Below the pieces are notes generated by a model. That model did no database searches, was not told the origin of the DNA, and saw only the letters and a list, made by a program, of their open reading frames with translations. Made by a program: the position numbers and the translations under genes. 64,000 bases of DNA from Variovorax sp. PBS-H4 (GTDB lineage Bacteria > Pseudomonadota > Gammaproteobacteria > Burkholderiales > Burkholderiaceae_C). The stretch covers positions 372,001 to 436,000 of the forward strand of contig NZ_LR594675.1 of the NCBI RefSeq assembly GCF_901827205.1, written 5' to 3'. Shown one piece after another: positions 55,107 through 62,983 of this stretch; position 1 is the first letter of the stretch; every line of letters begins with the position of its first letter.

Positions 55107-55931
55107 ATGGCCGTTATTAAAATGAAACCGACTTCGCCGGGCCAACGCGGCGCGGTGAAGGTCTCTCGTGACCACCTGTACAAGGGTGCGCCGCACGCTG
55201 CTCTCCTGGAGCCCCAGTTCCAGAAAGCCGGCCGCAACAACAACGGCCACATCACGACCCGCCACAAGGGCGGCGGCCACAAGCACCACTATCGCGTGGT
55301 GGACTTCGTGCGCAACAAGGACGGAATCCCGGCCAAGGTCGAGCGCATCGAGTACGACCCGAACCGCACCGCCCACATCGCGCTCGTGTGCTACGCCGAT
55401 GGCGAGCGCCGGTACATCATTGCTCCGCGGGGGTTGGAAGCCGGTGCGACGCTGCTGAGTGGTGCGGAAGCGCCGATCCGCGCTGGCAACACGCTGCCTA
55501 TCCGGAACATTCCCGTCGGTTCAACAATCCATTGCATCGAACTGCAGCCCGGCAAGGGTGCGCAGATCGCTCGCTCGGCCGGTACCTCGGCCACGCTGCT
55601 GGCCCGCGAAGGCGTCTACGCCCAGGTCCGTATGCGGTCGGGCGAAGTGCGCCGCGTGCACGTCGAGTGCCGCGCGACCATCGGCGAGGTCGCTAACGAA
55701 GAGCACAGCCTGCGCCAGCTCGGCAAGGCCGGCGTGAAGCGTTGGATGGGTATTCGCCCGACCGTTCGCGGCGTGGTCATGAACCCGGTCGACCATCCAC
55801 ACGGTGGCGGCGAAGGCAAGACCGGCGAAGGCCGCCATCCTGTCGATCCGTGGGGCAACCTCACCAAGGGTTATCGCACGCGCAACAACAAGCGCACGCA
55901 GGTCTTCATCGTGTCGCGTCGCAAGAAGTAA
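55107..55931 (+). CDS. rplB: 50S ribosomal protein L2
   Basis: A 274-residue protein required for subunit joining and peptidyl transfer. The sequence TTRHKGGGHKHHYRVVDFVR and the C-terminal NPVDHPHGGGEGKTGEGRHP, which contains the functionally important His of the HPHGGGEG motif, are conserved. Normal length; rpsS follows after 11 bases. Confidence 0.98.
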   Translation: MAVIKMKPTSPGQRGAVKVSRDHLYKGAPHAALLEPQFQKAGRNNNGHITTRHKGGGHKHHYRVVDFVRNKDGIPAKVERIEYDPNRTAHIALVCYADGERRYIIAPRGLEAGATLLSGAEAPIRAGNTLPIRNIPVGSTIHCIELQPGKGAQIARSAGTSATLLAREGVYAQVRMRSGEVRRVHVECRATIGEVANEEHSLRQLGKAGVKRWMGIRPTVRGVVMNPVDHPHGGGEGKTGEGRHPVDPWGNLTKGYRTRNNKRTQVFIVSRRKK

Positions 55932-55942
55932 GGGACAGCATA

Positions 55943-56221
55943 ATGACTCGCTCTCTCAAGAAAGGTCCCTTCGTCGACCACCATCTGGTGGTCAAGGCCG
56001 ACAAGGCCGTGACGAACAAGGACAAGAAGCCGATCAAGACCTGGTCGCGCCGCTCGATGGTTTTGCCCGAATTCATCGGCCTGACCATCGCCGTTCACAA
56101 CGGCAAGCAGCACGTGCCTGTTTACATTACCGACCAGATGGTCGGCCACAAGCTCGGCGAATTTGCGCTCACGCGCACGTTCAAGGGGCACCCCGCGGAC
56201 AAGAAAGTCCAGAAGAAATAA
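55943..56221 (+). CDS. rpsS: 30S ribosomal protein S19
   Basis: A 92-residue head protein contacting the P-site tRNA. The frame starts MTRSLKKGPFVDHHLVVKA and holds KTWSRRSMVLPEFIGLTIAV and HKLGEFALTRTFKGH. AGGGACAGCATA supplies the ribosome site. The longer open frame upstream lies over rplB in another frame. Confidence 0.98.
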   Translation: MTRSLKKGPFVDHHLVVKADKAVTNKDKKPIKTWSRRSMVLPEFIGLTIAVHNGKQHVPVYITDQMVGHKLGEFALTRTFKGHPADKKVQKK

Positions 56222-56230
56222 GGAACGACC

Positions 56231-56563
56231 ATGTCTGAAACACGTGCAGTCCTCCGCGGCGTCCGCCTTTCGGTCGACAAGGGCCGTCTGGTCGCCGATC
56301 TGATCCGCGGCAAGAAGGTCGATCAGGCGCTCAATATCCTGCAGTTCACGCAGAAGAAGGCCGCCGTGATCGTGAAGAAGGTGCTCGAATCGGCCATCGC
56401 CAACGCCGAGCACAACGATGGCGCAGACATCGACGAACTGAAGGTCAAGACCATCTACGTCGAGCAGGGCGCTACGCTCAAGCGCTTCACCGCGCGCGCC
56501 AAGGGCCGCGGCAACCGCATCAGCAAGCCCACGTGCCACGTGTACGTGACGGTGGGCAACTAA
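56231..56563 (+). CDS. rplV: 50S ribosomal protein L22
   Basis: A 110-residue tunnel protein. AVLRGVRLSVDKGRLVADLI and GATLKRFTARAKGRGNRISK are the family segments; the hairpin tip (MLxR-type RAKGRGNRI) shows no macrolide-resistance deletion. It lies 9 bases after rpsS and 15 before rpsC. Confidence 0.98.
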   Translation: MSETRAVLRGVRLSVDKGRLVADLIRGKKVDQALNILQFTQKKAAVIVKKVLESAIANAEHNDGADIDELKVKTIYVEQGATLKRFTARAKGRGNRISKPTCHVYVTVGN

Positions 56564-56578
56564 CAGCCTGGAACACAT

Positions 56579-57493
56579 ATGGGACAGAAAATCCACCCGA
56601 CCGGCTTCCGCCTTGCGGTCAGCCGTAACTGGTCCAGCCGCTGGTACGCGAGCAACCGCGATTTCGCGGGCATGCTGGCCGAAGACATCAAGGTGCGCGA
56701 GTACCTGAAGAAGAAGCTCAAGAACGCGTCCGTGTCGCGCGTCATGATCGAGCGCCCCGCCAAGAACGCTCGTATCACGATCTACTCGGCACGTCCGGGC
56801 GTCGTGATCGGCAAAAAGGGCGAAGACATCGAGAACCTGAAGCGCGAGCTCGGCAAGCAGCTGGGCGTGCCGGTCGCGGTAAACATCGAGGAAGTGCGCA
56901 AGCCGGAAATCGATGCACAACTGATTGCCGACAGCATCACGCAGCAGCTCGAGAAGCGGATCATGTTCCGCCGCGCCATGAAGCGCGCCATGCAGAATGC
57001 CATGCGTTTGGGCGCCCAGGGCATCAAGATCATGTCTGCAGGCCGATTGAACGGCATCGAAATTGCTCGCACCGAGTGGTATCGCGAAGGCCGGGTGCCG
57101 CTGCACACGCTCCGCGCTGACATTGACTACGGCACCTCGGAAGCAAAGACCACCTACGGCGTCATTGGCGTCAAGGTCTGGGTCTACAAGGGTGACACGC
57201 TGGGTCGTAACGACCTGCCGGCCGTCGAGACCCCGCGCCCCGAAGAAGAGCGCCGCCCGCGTGGACCTCGCCGAGATGGCCGCCCCGGTGGCGACCGGCC
57301 GGGCTCGGACCGTCGCGGCGGCCCTCGCGCCGGTGCCCGCGGCCCGATCGGTGGCAACGTTGCCCCGGCCGACGGCAGCGACAAGCCCGCAGAAGCTACC
57401 GGCGCACAGCCGGGTGCAGACTCGAAACCCGCCGTTAAGCGCGTCCGCAAAGCCGCGCCCGCTGCAGCAGCGGACGGTGCCAAGAACGAGTGA
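56579..57493 (+). CDS. rpsC: 30S ribosomal protein S3 with long C-terminal extension
   Basis: A 304-residue protein of the mRNA entry site. The KH domain GVVIGKKGEDIENLKRELGK and the RTEWYREGRVPLHTLRADID segment are conserved to about residue 215. The last about 80 residues are an Arg/Gly/Pro-rich then Ala/Pro/Lys-rich low-complexity tail (GDRPGSDRRGGPRAGARG), some 70 residues longer than E. coli S3. Such tails occur in betaproteobacteria and may bind RNA. The frame continues cleanly, so it is not a frameshift artefact. Confidence 0.97.
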   Translation: MGQKIHPTGFRLAVSRNWSSRWYASNRDFAGMLAEDIKVREYLKKKLKNASVSRVMIERPAKNARITIYSARPGVVIGKKGEDIENLKRELGKQLGVPVAVNIEEVRKPEIDAQLIADSITQQLEKRIMFRRAMKRAMQNAMRLGAQGIKIMSAGRLNGIEIARTEWYREGRVPLHTLRADIDYGTSEAKTTYGVIGVKVWVYKGDTLGRNDLPAVETPRPEEERRPRGPRRDGRPGGDRPGSDRRGGPRAGARGPIGGNVAPADGSDKPAEATGAQPGADSKPAVKRVRKAAPAAAADGAKNE

Positions 57494-57522
57494 TCGTTCT
57501 TAGAACTACGGAGTAAGAAAAC

Positions 57523-57939
57523 ATGCTGCAACCTGCACGCAGAAAGTTCCGCAAGGAGCAAAAGGGCCGCAACACCGGCATCGCGACCCGCGGCAACGCG
57601 GTGTCCTTCGGTGACTTCGGCCTCAAGTCGATCGACCGTGGCCGTCTGACGGCACGCCAGATTGAAGCCGCTCGCCGAGCGATTTCACGCCACGTGAAGC
57701 GGGGCGGCCGCATTTGGATTCGCGTGTTTCCCGATAAGCCGATCTCCACCAAACCCGCTGAGGTGCGGATGGGTAACGGCAAGGGCAACCCAGAGTACTA
57801 CGTGGCCGAGATCCAGCCCGGCAAGGTGATTTACGAGATCGTCGGTGTGCCCGAGGAACTCGCCCGCGAAGCGTTTCGACTGGCCGCCGCCAAGCTGCCG
57901 CTGCGCACCACCTTCGTCGCGCGCCAGCTCGGCGCCTGA
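57523..57939 (+). CDS. rplP: 50S ribosomal protein L16
   Basis: A 138-residue protein near the A-site. MLQPARRKFRKEQKGRNTGI, RQIEAARRAISRHVKRGGRI and MGNGKGNPEYYVAEIQPGKV are conserved. The arginine in RMGNGKGNP is the site of hydroxylation by YcfD-type oxygenases in E. coli. Gap to rpmC is 15 bases. Confidence 0.98.
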   Translation: MLQPARRKFRKEQKGRNTGIATRGNAVSFGDFGLKSIDRGRLTARQIEAARRAISRHVKRGGRIWIRVFPDKPISTKPAEVRMGNGKGNPEYYVAEIQPGKVIYEIVGVPEELAREAFRLAAAKLPLRTTFVARQLGA

Positions 57940-57954
57940 TCGAGGAGAACACTG

Positions 57955-58200
57955 ATGGCAACACGTAAGAAGAAGGACGCGGCGGCTTCGGCCAAGGTGT
58001 CGAAGGCCGCAGCTCTGCGCGACAAGGACGTCGCCGCGCTGCAGACCGAGATCAAGGATCTGCAGAAGGCTCATTTCGGCCTGCGCATGCAGAAGGCTAC
58101 TCAGCAGCTGTCGAACACGGCCACGCTGCGCGTCACGCGTCGCGATATTGCCCGTGCCAAAACCATCCTTGCGCAGAAGCAGCAAGAATCCGCGAAGTAA
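57955..58200 (+). CDS. rpmC: 50S ribosomal protein L29
   Basis: An 81-residue protein at the tunnel exit, longer than the 63 residues of E. coli. The first 20 residues are a Lys/Ala-rich extension (MATRKKKDAAASAKVSKAAA); the helical hairpin starts LRDKDVAALQTEIKDLQKAH and continues GLRMQKATQQLSNTATLRVT, RRDIARAKTIL. A start further in lacks a suitable codon near the ribosome site GAGGAGAACACT, which supports the long form. Confidence 0.95.
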   Translation: MATRKKKDAAASAKVSKAAALRDKDVAALQTEIKDLQKAHFGLRMQKATQQLSNTATLRVTRRDIARAKTILAQKQQESAK

Positions 58201-58209
58201 GGAGTGACC

Positions 58210-58479
58210 ATGACGGAAGCTAAAAAATCCCTCAAGCGCACCCTGATCGGCAAGGTGGTCAGCGACAAGCGTGAAAAAACCGTGACGGTGCTCGTCGAGC
58301 GTCGTGTGAAGCACCCGATCTACGACAAGATCGTGATGCGCTCGAGCAAGTACCACGCCCATGACGAAAATGGCGAGTACAAGATCGGCGACCTGATCGA
58401 GATCACCGAGAGCCGGCCGATCTCCAAGTCGAAGAACTGGGTGGTGACCCGCTTGGTCGAGAAGGCTGTGCTGGTCTGA
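58210..58479 (+). CDS. rpsQ: 30S ribosomal protein S17
   Basis: An 89-residue protein of the 30S body. KRTLIGKVVSDKREKTVTVL, KHPIYDKIVMRSSKYHAHDE and ITESRPISKSKNWVVTRLVE are conserved. GGAG at 58201-58204 is five bases before ATG 58210, which was chosen over the GTG at 58204. It is the last ribosomal gene of the transcript; rplN does not follow. Confidence 0.97.
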   Translation: MTEAKKSLKRTLIGKVVSDKREKTVTVLVERRVKHPIYDKIVMRSSKYHAHDENGEYKIGDLIEITESRPISKSKNWVVTRLVEKAVLV

Positions 58480-58508
58480 TCGCGGCGGTAACGCAGTCAC
58501 AGTAAAAG

Positions 58509-58538
58509 CGGCCCACAATGTGGGCCGTTTTTCTTTTT
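58509..58538 (+). terminator. Terminator of the S10 operon after rpsQ
   Basis: CGGCCCACAATGTGGGCCG is a perfect inverted repeat (58509-58527) followed by TTTTTCTTTTT. It ends the rplC-rpsQ transcript and shows that spc operon genes are not linked here. Confidence 0.92.
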
Positions 58539-58551
58539 CAGGAGCAGTTTT

Positions 58552-59058
58552 ATGATCCAAGTCGGCGACACCCTTCCTTCCGCCACCCTGCAGGAATATT
58601 CCGAGGTCGAAGGCGAGGGCTGCAGCATCGGGCCCAACCCGGTCGACGTGACCAAGGCCGCGGCGGGCAAGACGATCGCGATCTTCGGCTTGCCCGGCGC
58701 CTTCACGCCGACTTGCTCGGCCAAGCACGTGCCAGGCTATGTGCAAAACCACGAAGCGCTCAAGGCCGCAGGCGTGGACGAAATCTGGTGTGTGAGTGTC
58801 AACGACGCTTTCGTGATGGGCGCCTGGGCACGTGACCAGAAGACCGGCACCAAGGTGCGTATGCTGGCCGACGGCAGCGGCGCCTTCGCGAACGCGACCG
58901 GACTCACGCTGGACCTGACGGCGCGCGGCATGGGGGTGCGCAGCAACCGCTACTCGATGCTGGTGAAGGATGGCAAGGTCGTCTCGCTCAATGTCGAGGC
59001 GCCCGGGAAATTCGAAGTCAGCGACGCCGAAACGCTGCTCAAGCAGGCTCGCGCCTGA
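58552..59058 (+). CDS. Peroxiredoxin (Prx5 type)
   Basis: A 168-residue thiol peroxidase. The peroxidatic Cys is in PGAFTPTCSAKHVPGYV, the Prx5 signature, and the conserved Arg is in RSNRYSMLV. NDAFVMGAWARDQ is typical of the glutaredoxin-dependent Prx5 group. It starts 14 bases after the rpsQ terminator, with AGGAG six bases ahead of the ATG, so any promoter must overlap the end of the ribosomal operon or transcription comes by read-through. The stop codon lies in an 8-base tandem repeat. Confidence 0.93.
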   Translation: MIQVGDTLPSATLQEYSEVEGEGCSIGPNPVDVTKAAAGKTIAIFGLPGAFTPTCSAKHVPGYVQNHEALKAAGVDEIWCVSVNDAFVMGAWARDQKTGTKVRMLADGSGAFANATGLTLDLTARGMGVRSNRYSMLVKDGKVVSLNVEAPGKFEVSDAETLLKQARA

Positions 59059-59082
59059 GCGCCTGAGCGCCTGAGCGCCTAG
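59051..59082. repeat. 8-bp tandem repeat between convergent genes
   Basis: The unit GCGCCTGA occurs three times in perfect succession (59051-59074) followed by a fourth variant copy GCGCCTAG. The first unit contains the peroxiredoxin stop codon and the last the stop codon of the opposite-strand GNAT gene. Confidence 0.9.
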
Positions 59083-59669
59083 AGCTCCGCCTTGAGGTAG
59101 TGCGCCCCGGCAATGGGATTGTGATAGTAGGGCGGGACCTCTACGAAGCCCAGGTCTTCGTAGAGGGCGCGGGCCGATTCCATGTCGTCGAGCGTATCCA
59201 GCAGCACGCACGCGTAGCCAGCGCCACGTGCTGCGTCCAGCATGGCCTCCGCCATCTGGCGGCCCAGCCCGAGGCCGCGAAACCCCGGGCGCACATAAAG
59301 CCGTTTCATCTCGGCGGCGTTGGGATAGTCGGCCGTGTCCAGCGGCCGCAGCGCGCAGCAGCCGGCGACGTAGGCCATGCCGCCGTTTTCGCGCCGGATC
59401 ATGGGTGCGTCGACCTGCGGCTGGAGGGCGCCGCCGCCTACCGCGTCTACCAGCGCCAGCAGCAGCGCGCCGCGCGGCTCGGCGTAGTCCCCAGGGAGCG
59501 TGGCCAGTTCCCTGTCAAAGTTTTGAAAGCACAGGTCGATGTCCAGCGATGCCGCGTAGTCCCTGAAGATCGCCTGAGTGGCCTCGATCTCGTGTGGCGC
59601 GTCCGGCGTCATCAGCACGATATCCGGCGTGCCTTCCAGCGGAAGCGGGCGGGAGAAGGAAAAGCTCAT
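59079..59669 (-). CDS. GNAT-family N-acetyltransferase
   Basis: A 196-residue acetyltransferase. The acetyl-CoA loop is in MKRLYVRPGFRGLGLGRQMA (R-G-L-G-x-G), and the C-terminal DTLDDMESARALYEDLGFVE followed by PPYYHNPIAGAHYL is typical. Relatives include small-molecule acetylases of unknown target. ATG at 59669 overlaps the stop of the cytochrome b561 gene (ATGA), so the two are coupled. The extension further upstream lies over the cytochrome gene. Confidence 0.88.
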   Translation of the reverse strand: MSFSFSRPLPLEGTPDIVLMTPDAPHEIEATQAIFRDYAASLDIDLCFQNFDRELATLPGDYAEPRGALLLALVDAVGGGALQPQVDAPMIRRENGGMAYVAGCCALRPLDTADYPNAAEMKRLYVRPGFRGLGLGRQMAEAMLDAARGAGYACVLLDTLDDMESARALYEDLGFVEVPPYYHNPIAGAHYLKAEL

Positions 59670-60379
59670 GCTCGCAGTGACGCAACCCACGCCGCGAAGG
59701 CTGCGCAGGCCGCGAACACCACCAAGGCCAGCAACCGGGAAGCGGCGTCGTCGCGGCTGGGCGCCGCGCTGCCATCCGCAACCGGCTTGTCGCCGGAGAT
59801 CATCGGCCGTACCAGTCGATGACGCTTGACCGCCACGTAGAAGAGCACTGCCAGCACGTGGAGGCTCACCAACGCAATCGAAATCCACTTGACGAAGGTG
59901 GTGTGCCAAGCCGTGGCCAGGCTCACTGTCGCGCCCGAAACGAAACGGGTGAGCGGCCCTGAAGCCATAACCTCGTCGTCAGCCACCAAACCGGTCGCCA
60001 CCTGCAGCGCAAGAATGGCCAGCAGCGCGTAAACGGAGAGCGCGCCAAGGGGTGTATGCCCGATCAGGTGGTCCGGGTGCGAACGTCCGCGCAGGTAGTT
60101 CAGGATCGAGCCCGGCGAATAGGTGAAGGCGGTGAAGCGCGACCAGCGCCCACCGATGAAGCCCCAGACGACACGGAACAGCAGCAGCGAAAGCACCGCG
60201 TAGCCCACCCGGAAATGCCACTCCATGGCCCCGCCGAAGCCGGTCGCGAGCTGTCCGATCACCGTCGCCGCGAGCGCCCAGTGAAACACGCGCGTTGGCA
60301 GGTCCCATACGCGGGTATCGGCCACCGTGGGATCGCCCAGGCCCGCAGGGTGCGTTGAGGACTCAAGGGCTGGCGGCAT
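59666..60379 (-). CDS. Cytochrome b561 family membrane protein
   Basis: A 237-residue di-haem membrane protein with four core helices and a fifth C-terminal helix (LLALVVFAACAAFAAWVASL). Haem-ligand histidines are visible in TRVFHWALAATVIGQL, MEWHFRVGYAVLSLLLFRVV, and in the last pair IGHTPLGALSVYALL and SIALVSLHVLAVLF. The helix starts match the bacterial b561 (Ni/Fe-hydrogenase b-type) group. It would pass electrons between quinol and a periplasmic carrier; the divergent cytochrome c' gene is a candidate partner. Confidence 0.88.
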   Translation of the reverse strand: MPPALESSTHPAGLGDPTVADTRVWDLPTRVFHWALAATVIGQLATGFGGAMEWHFRVGYAVLSLLLFRVVWGFIGGRWSRFTAFTYSPGSILNYLRGRSHPDHLIGHTPLGALSVYALLAILALQVATGLVADDEVMASGPLTRFVSGATVSLATAWHTTFVKWISIALVSLHVLAVLFYVAVKRHRLVRPMISGDKPVADGSAAPSRDDAASRLLALVVFAACAAFAAWVASLRA

Positions 60380-60534
60380 CGAGGGGAGTGGGCGCGAAGC
60401 GTCGGAAGGCGCAGATTAGCAAAGTCGGAGCCGGCGCGCCTACGGGTTGTCGCTATGCACGTCCGACGATGACACGCCCCTAAACTGGCGCGCCGCAAAT
60501 CTCCCCGGCGCTGCTCCAACAAGAAGGACCCACG

Positions 60535-60981
60535 ATGAACCGCCTTGTCTCCTTGACCCTTGCTGCGGCCGCCGCCGCGTTGTCGCTGCCCGCCATCGCC
60601 CAGTTTGCCAAGCCTGAAGACGCCATCAAGTACCGCCAGAGTGCCATGTTCATTCAGGGCTATCACATGGGCCGCCTCGGGGCCATGGCCAGTGGCCGCG
60701 CGCCCTATGAGGCCGCGAGTGCCATCTCCAATGCCGAGGTGGTGGCGCAGATCTCGAAGCTGCCGTGGATCGGCTTCGGCGCCGGAACGGAGGGCGGCAA
60801 GGCCAAGCCGGAGATCTGGAAAGAGCAGGCGAAGTTCAAGGAGCTCAGTGACAAGCTCATGAGCGAAACCGACAAGCTCCTCGTTGCGTCGAAAGCGGGC
60901 AACCTGGACTCACTCAAGGCGGCAGTTTCGGCGGTCGGCGAGACTTGCAAGTCCTGCCACGACACCTTCCGCAGCAAATGA
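60535..60981 (+). CDS. Cytochrome c' (class II cytochrome c)
   Basis: A 148-residue periplasmic haem protein. The signal peptide ends SLPAIAQF. The mature four-helix bundle starts with KPEDAIKYRQSAMFIQGYHM (conserved YRQ and M) and ends with the haem site CKSCH in VGETCKSCHDTFRSK, at the C terminus as in all cytochromes c'. Such proteins bind NO and CO and may protect against nitrosative stress. It is divergent from the b561/GNAT unit across 155 bases. Confidence 0.95.
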   Translation: MNRLVSLTLAAAAAALSLPAIAQFAKPEDAIKYRQSAMFIQGYHMGRLGAMASGRAPYEAASAISNAEVVAQISKLPWIGFGAGTEGGKAKPEIWKEQAKFKELSDKLMSETDKLLVASKAGNLDSLKAAVSAVGETCKSCHDTFRSK

Positions 60982-61025
60982 AAGCAGGCAGCGCCGTCGA
61001 ATGACACCGCCCCGCCGCGGGCGGG

Positions 61026-61523
61026 CTAAGCTTCGGCCAGCAGCTTCTCGATCAGCCGGTGCAGCTCGGCAAAGTCGGGCTCGCCCACATAGCGCTTCAC
61101 GATCTCGCCGCGCTTGTTGACGATGTAGGTGGTAGGCGTCAGCTTCACATCACCCCAGGCCTGCGCCACCGCGCCGGTGTTGTCGATCGCCACCTTGAAC
61201 GGCAACTTGCGCGTCTGGGCAAAGTTCACGACATAGCTGGGCGGGTCGTAGCTCATCGCGACTGCCAGGGTGTCGTAGCCTCGGGCCTTGTATTTGTCGT
61301 AGGTGGCAATCACCTTCGGCATCTCGGCCACGCAGGTGACACAGCTGGTGGCCCAGAAATTCACCAGCGTGACCTTGCCCTTCAGATCTTCCGTGCTCTT
61401 CTTGCTCCCGTCGAGCAGCACGAAGGTCGATGGGGGGGCCGCCGAGACGCCTGTACTCAGGTACACACCGACGCCCGCAATCAGAGCGATCGCGACAGCT
61501 GCGGCGGGGACGAGCTTTTTCAT
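61026..61523 (-). CDS. TlpA/ResA-like thioredoxin-family protein
   Basis: A 165-residue membrane-anchored or secreted thioredoxin-like protein. The signal/anchor is VPAAAVAIALIAGVGVYLST. The active site reads FWATSCVTCVAEMP, that is CVTC, and the cis-Pro is in KLTPTTYIVNKRGEIV. Such proteins reduce apocytochrome c or copper-site disulphides in the periplasm, which would fit the cytochrome c' next door. ATG at 61523 was chosen; a TTG two codons upstream is possible. Confidence 0.9.
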   Translation of the reverse strand: MKKLVPAAAVAIALIAGVGVYLSTGVSAAPPSTFVLLDGSKKSTEDLKGKVTLVNFWATSCVTCVAEMPKVIATYDKYKARGYDTLAVAMSYDPPSYVVNFAQTRKLPFKVAIDNTGAVAQAWGDVKLTPTTYIVNKRGEIVKRYVGEPDFAELHRLIEKLLAEA

Positions 61524-61625
61524 GGGCAAGAAGATGGAGGAGCGGCTGCCATTTTAGTTCCGGCTGCCATGCCGCGCTCGGGCCCGCGCTGGCATTTTGG
61601 TGGCCACGCCGACGGCGCCTCGATA

Positions 61626-62183
61626 ATGGCCCTTCCGATGCCCTTACCGTTCCGTGCCCGAGTGGCGCCCCTCGTCCTTGTCGCCGCTGCACTCGGCGCC
61701 TGCAGCCCGGTCTTCAACTGGCGCGAAGTTCCGATCGCGGATGAAGGCCTGGTCGCGCTGCTGCCTTGCAAGCCCGACCGCGCGACCCGCAACCTGCCGC
61801 TCGGCGGTGGCAGCCTGTCCATCGCGGTAGACATGACCGGCTGCGAAGCCGGGGGCGCCACCTTCGCGGTGGCTCATGCCACCGCCGAGAACCCGGCCCA
61901 GGCCGAAGGCTGGATGCGCGCCTGGCGCAGTGCCACCCGCAGTCAGGTGGCTGGCGGGACGATTGCAGAAACTCCTGCCACGCTGCCTCGCGCGGCAACG
62001 TCCCCCGCGCCGGTGCGCCTCGAAGTTCGGCAGCAGGTCGCCGGCGACCCCGCGCCCGCACAGATGCTCTGGTTCGCCCAGCAACGAGGCGGCAAGATGG
62101 CGCTCTACCAGGCGACCGTGCTGGGAAGCCCGGCCTCAGCGGACGCCGCAACCGTCTTTTTCGAGGGCCTTCGGCTCCCATGA
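61626..62183 (+). CDS. Lipoprotein of unknown function
   Basis: A 185-residue protein with a lipoprotein signal (LVLVAAALGACSPVF, Cys in GAC). The mature part starts NWREVPIADEGLVALLPCKP and is followed by TRNLPLGGGSLSIAVDMTGC; two further cysteines could pair. The pattern is that of small betaproteobacterial lipoproteins without a defined role. ATG at 61626 starts just before the hydrophobic stretch. It is divergent from the thioredoxin-like gene across about 100 bases. Confidence 0.78.
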   Translation: MALPMPLPFRARVAPLVLVAAALGACSPVFNWREVPIADEGLVALLPCKPDRATRNLPLGGGSLSIAVDMTGCEAGGATFAVAHATAENPAQAEGWMRAWRSATRSQVAGGTIAETPATLPRAATSPAPVRLEVRQQVAGDPAPAQMLWFAQQRGGKMALYQATVLGSPASADAATVFFEGLRLP

Positions 62184-62289
62184 GCCGACCTCCCGCTGGT
62201 GCTGCCTCCAGCATCGCCGGCCGTTTGTTATCTTATTTCTACTTCCTCTGGGCGCCCCCGCATAATCGACGAACCCGTCTTCGCCCCGC

Positions 62290-62745
62290 ATGAACAGCAT
62301 CTTCATCATTGCCCATTCGCCGCTCGCCCAGGCATTGCGGCAATGCGCTTTGCATGTGTTCCCCGACAGCGAGCCGTCGATCGCAGCGCTCGACGTGCTG
62401 CCCAACGTATCGCCGGACGAAACCCTGGCGGCGGCGCGCATCATCCTGGCCCAGCTCGAGCGCACGCCTCGCTCGCAGGTGCTGGTGCTGGCCGACGTGT
62501 TCGGCGCCACCCCCTGCAACGTAGCGCAGAAGCTCGTCGACGGCGTGCGCTCTCGGTTGGTGGCCGGCGTCAATCTGCCGATGCTGCTGCGTGCCGTAAG
62601 CTACCGTAACGAGCCCCTCGAGACGCTCGTGCAGCGCGCGCTCACCGGCGGCACCGCGGGGGTGATGCAGGTGGCCGTGGCGGCACCCCAGAATCAGGCA
62701 AGAAGAAAGCACAGTGATCAAGACATCCGTGACCATCAGCAATAA
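62290..62745 (+). CDS. PTS EIIA component, mannose/fructose family
   Basis: A 151-residue EIIA(Man) domain. MNSIFIIAHSPLAQAL holds the phospho-acceptor His9, and VLVLADVFGATPCNVAQKLV is the family's G-A-T-P active-site loop. In betaproteobacteria this protein stands alone with HPr and EI and is thought to regulate rather than transport. Its 3' end overlaps the HPr start by 32 bases, a strong sign of coupling. Confidence 0.93.
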   Translation: MNSIFIIAHSPLAQALRQCALHVFPDSEPSIAALDVLPNVSPDETLAAARIILAQLERTPRSQVLVLADVFGATPCNVAQKLVDGVRSRLVAGVNLPMLLRAVSYRNEPLETLVQRALTGGTAGVMQVAVAAPQNQARRKHSDQDIRDHQQ

Positions 62746-62983
62746 GCTGGGTCTGCACGCGCGGGCCTCGGCCAAACTCACCAAGCTCGCAGGCAGCTAT
62801 CCATGCGAGGTCTGGCTCGCGCGCGGCGACCGCCGCGTCAATGCCAAGAGCATCATGGGCGTGATGATGCTGGCTGCGGGCCTCGGGGTAACGGTTGAAG
62901 TCGAGACGGATGGCGAGCGGGAGCAGGAAGCGATGGATGCCATCGTTGCGCTGATGAACGACAAGTTCGGAGAAGGCGAATGA
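62714..62983 (+). CDS. ptsH: PTS phosphocarrier protein HPr
   Basis: An 89-residue phosphocarrier. GLHARASAKL carries His15 (phosphorylated by EI), and NAKSIMGVMMLAA has Ser46, the target of HPr kinase, which betaproteobacteria usually encode elsewhere. GTG start at 62714 with AAGAAAG ahead, inside the EIIA gene. It overlaps ptsI by ATGA. Confidence 0.96.
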   Translation: MIKTSVTISNKLGLHARASAKLTKLAGSYPCEVWLARGDRRVNAKSIMGVMMLAAGLGVTVEVETDGEREQEAMDAIVALMNDKFGEGE

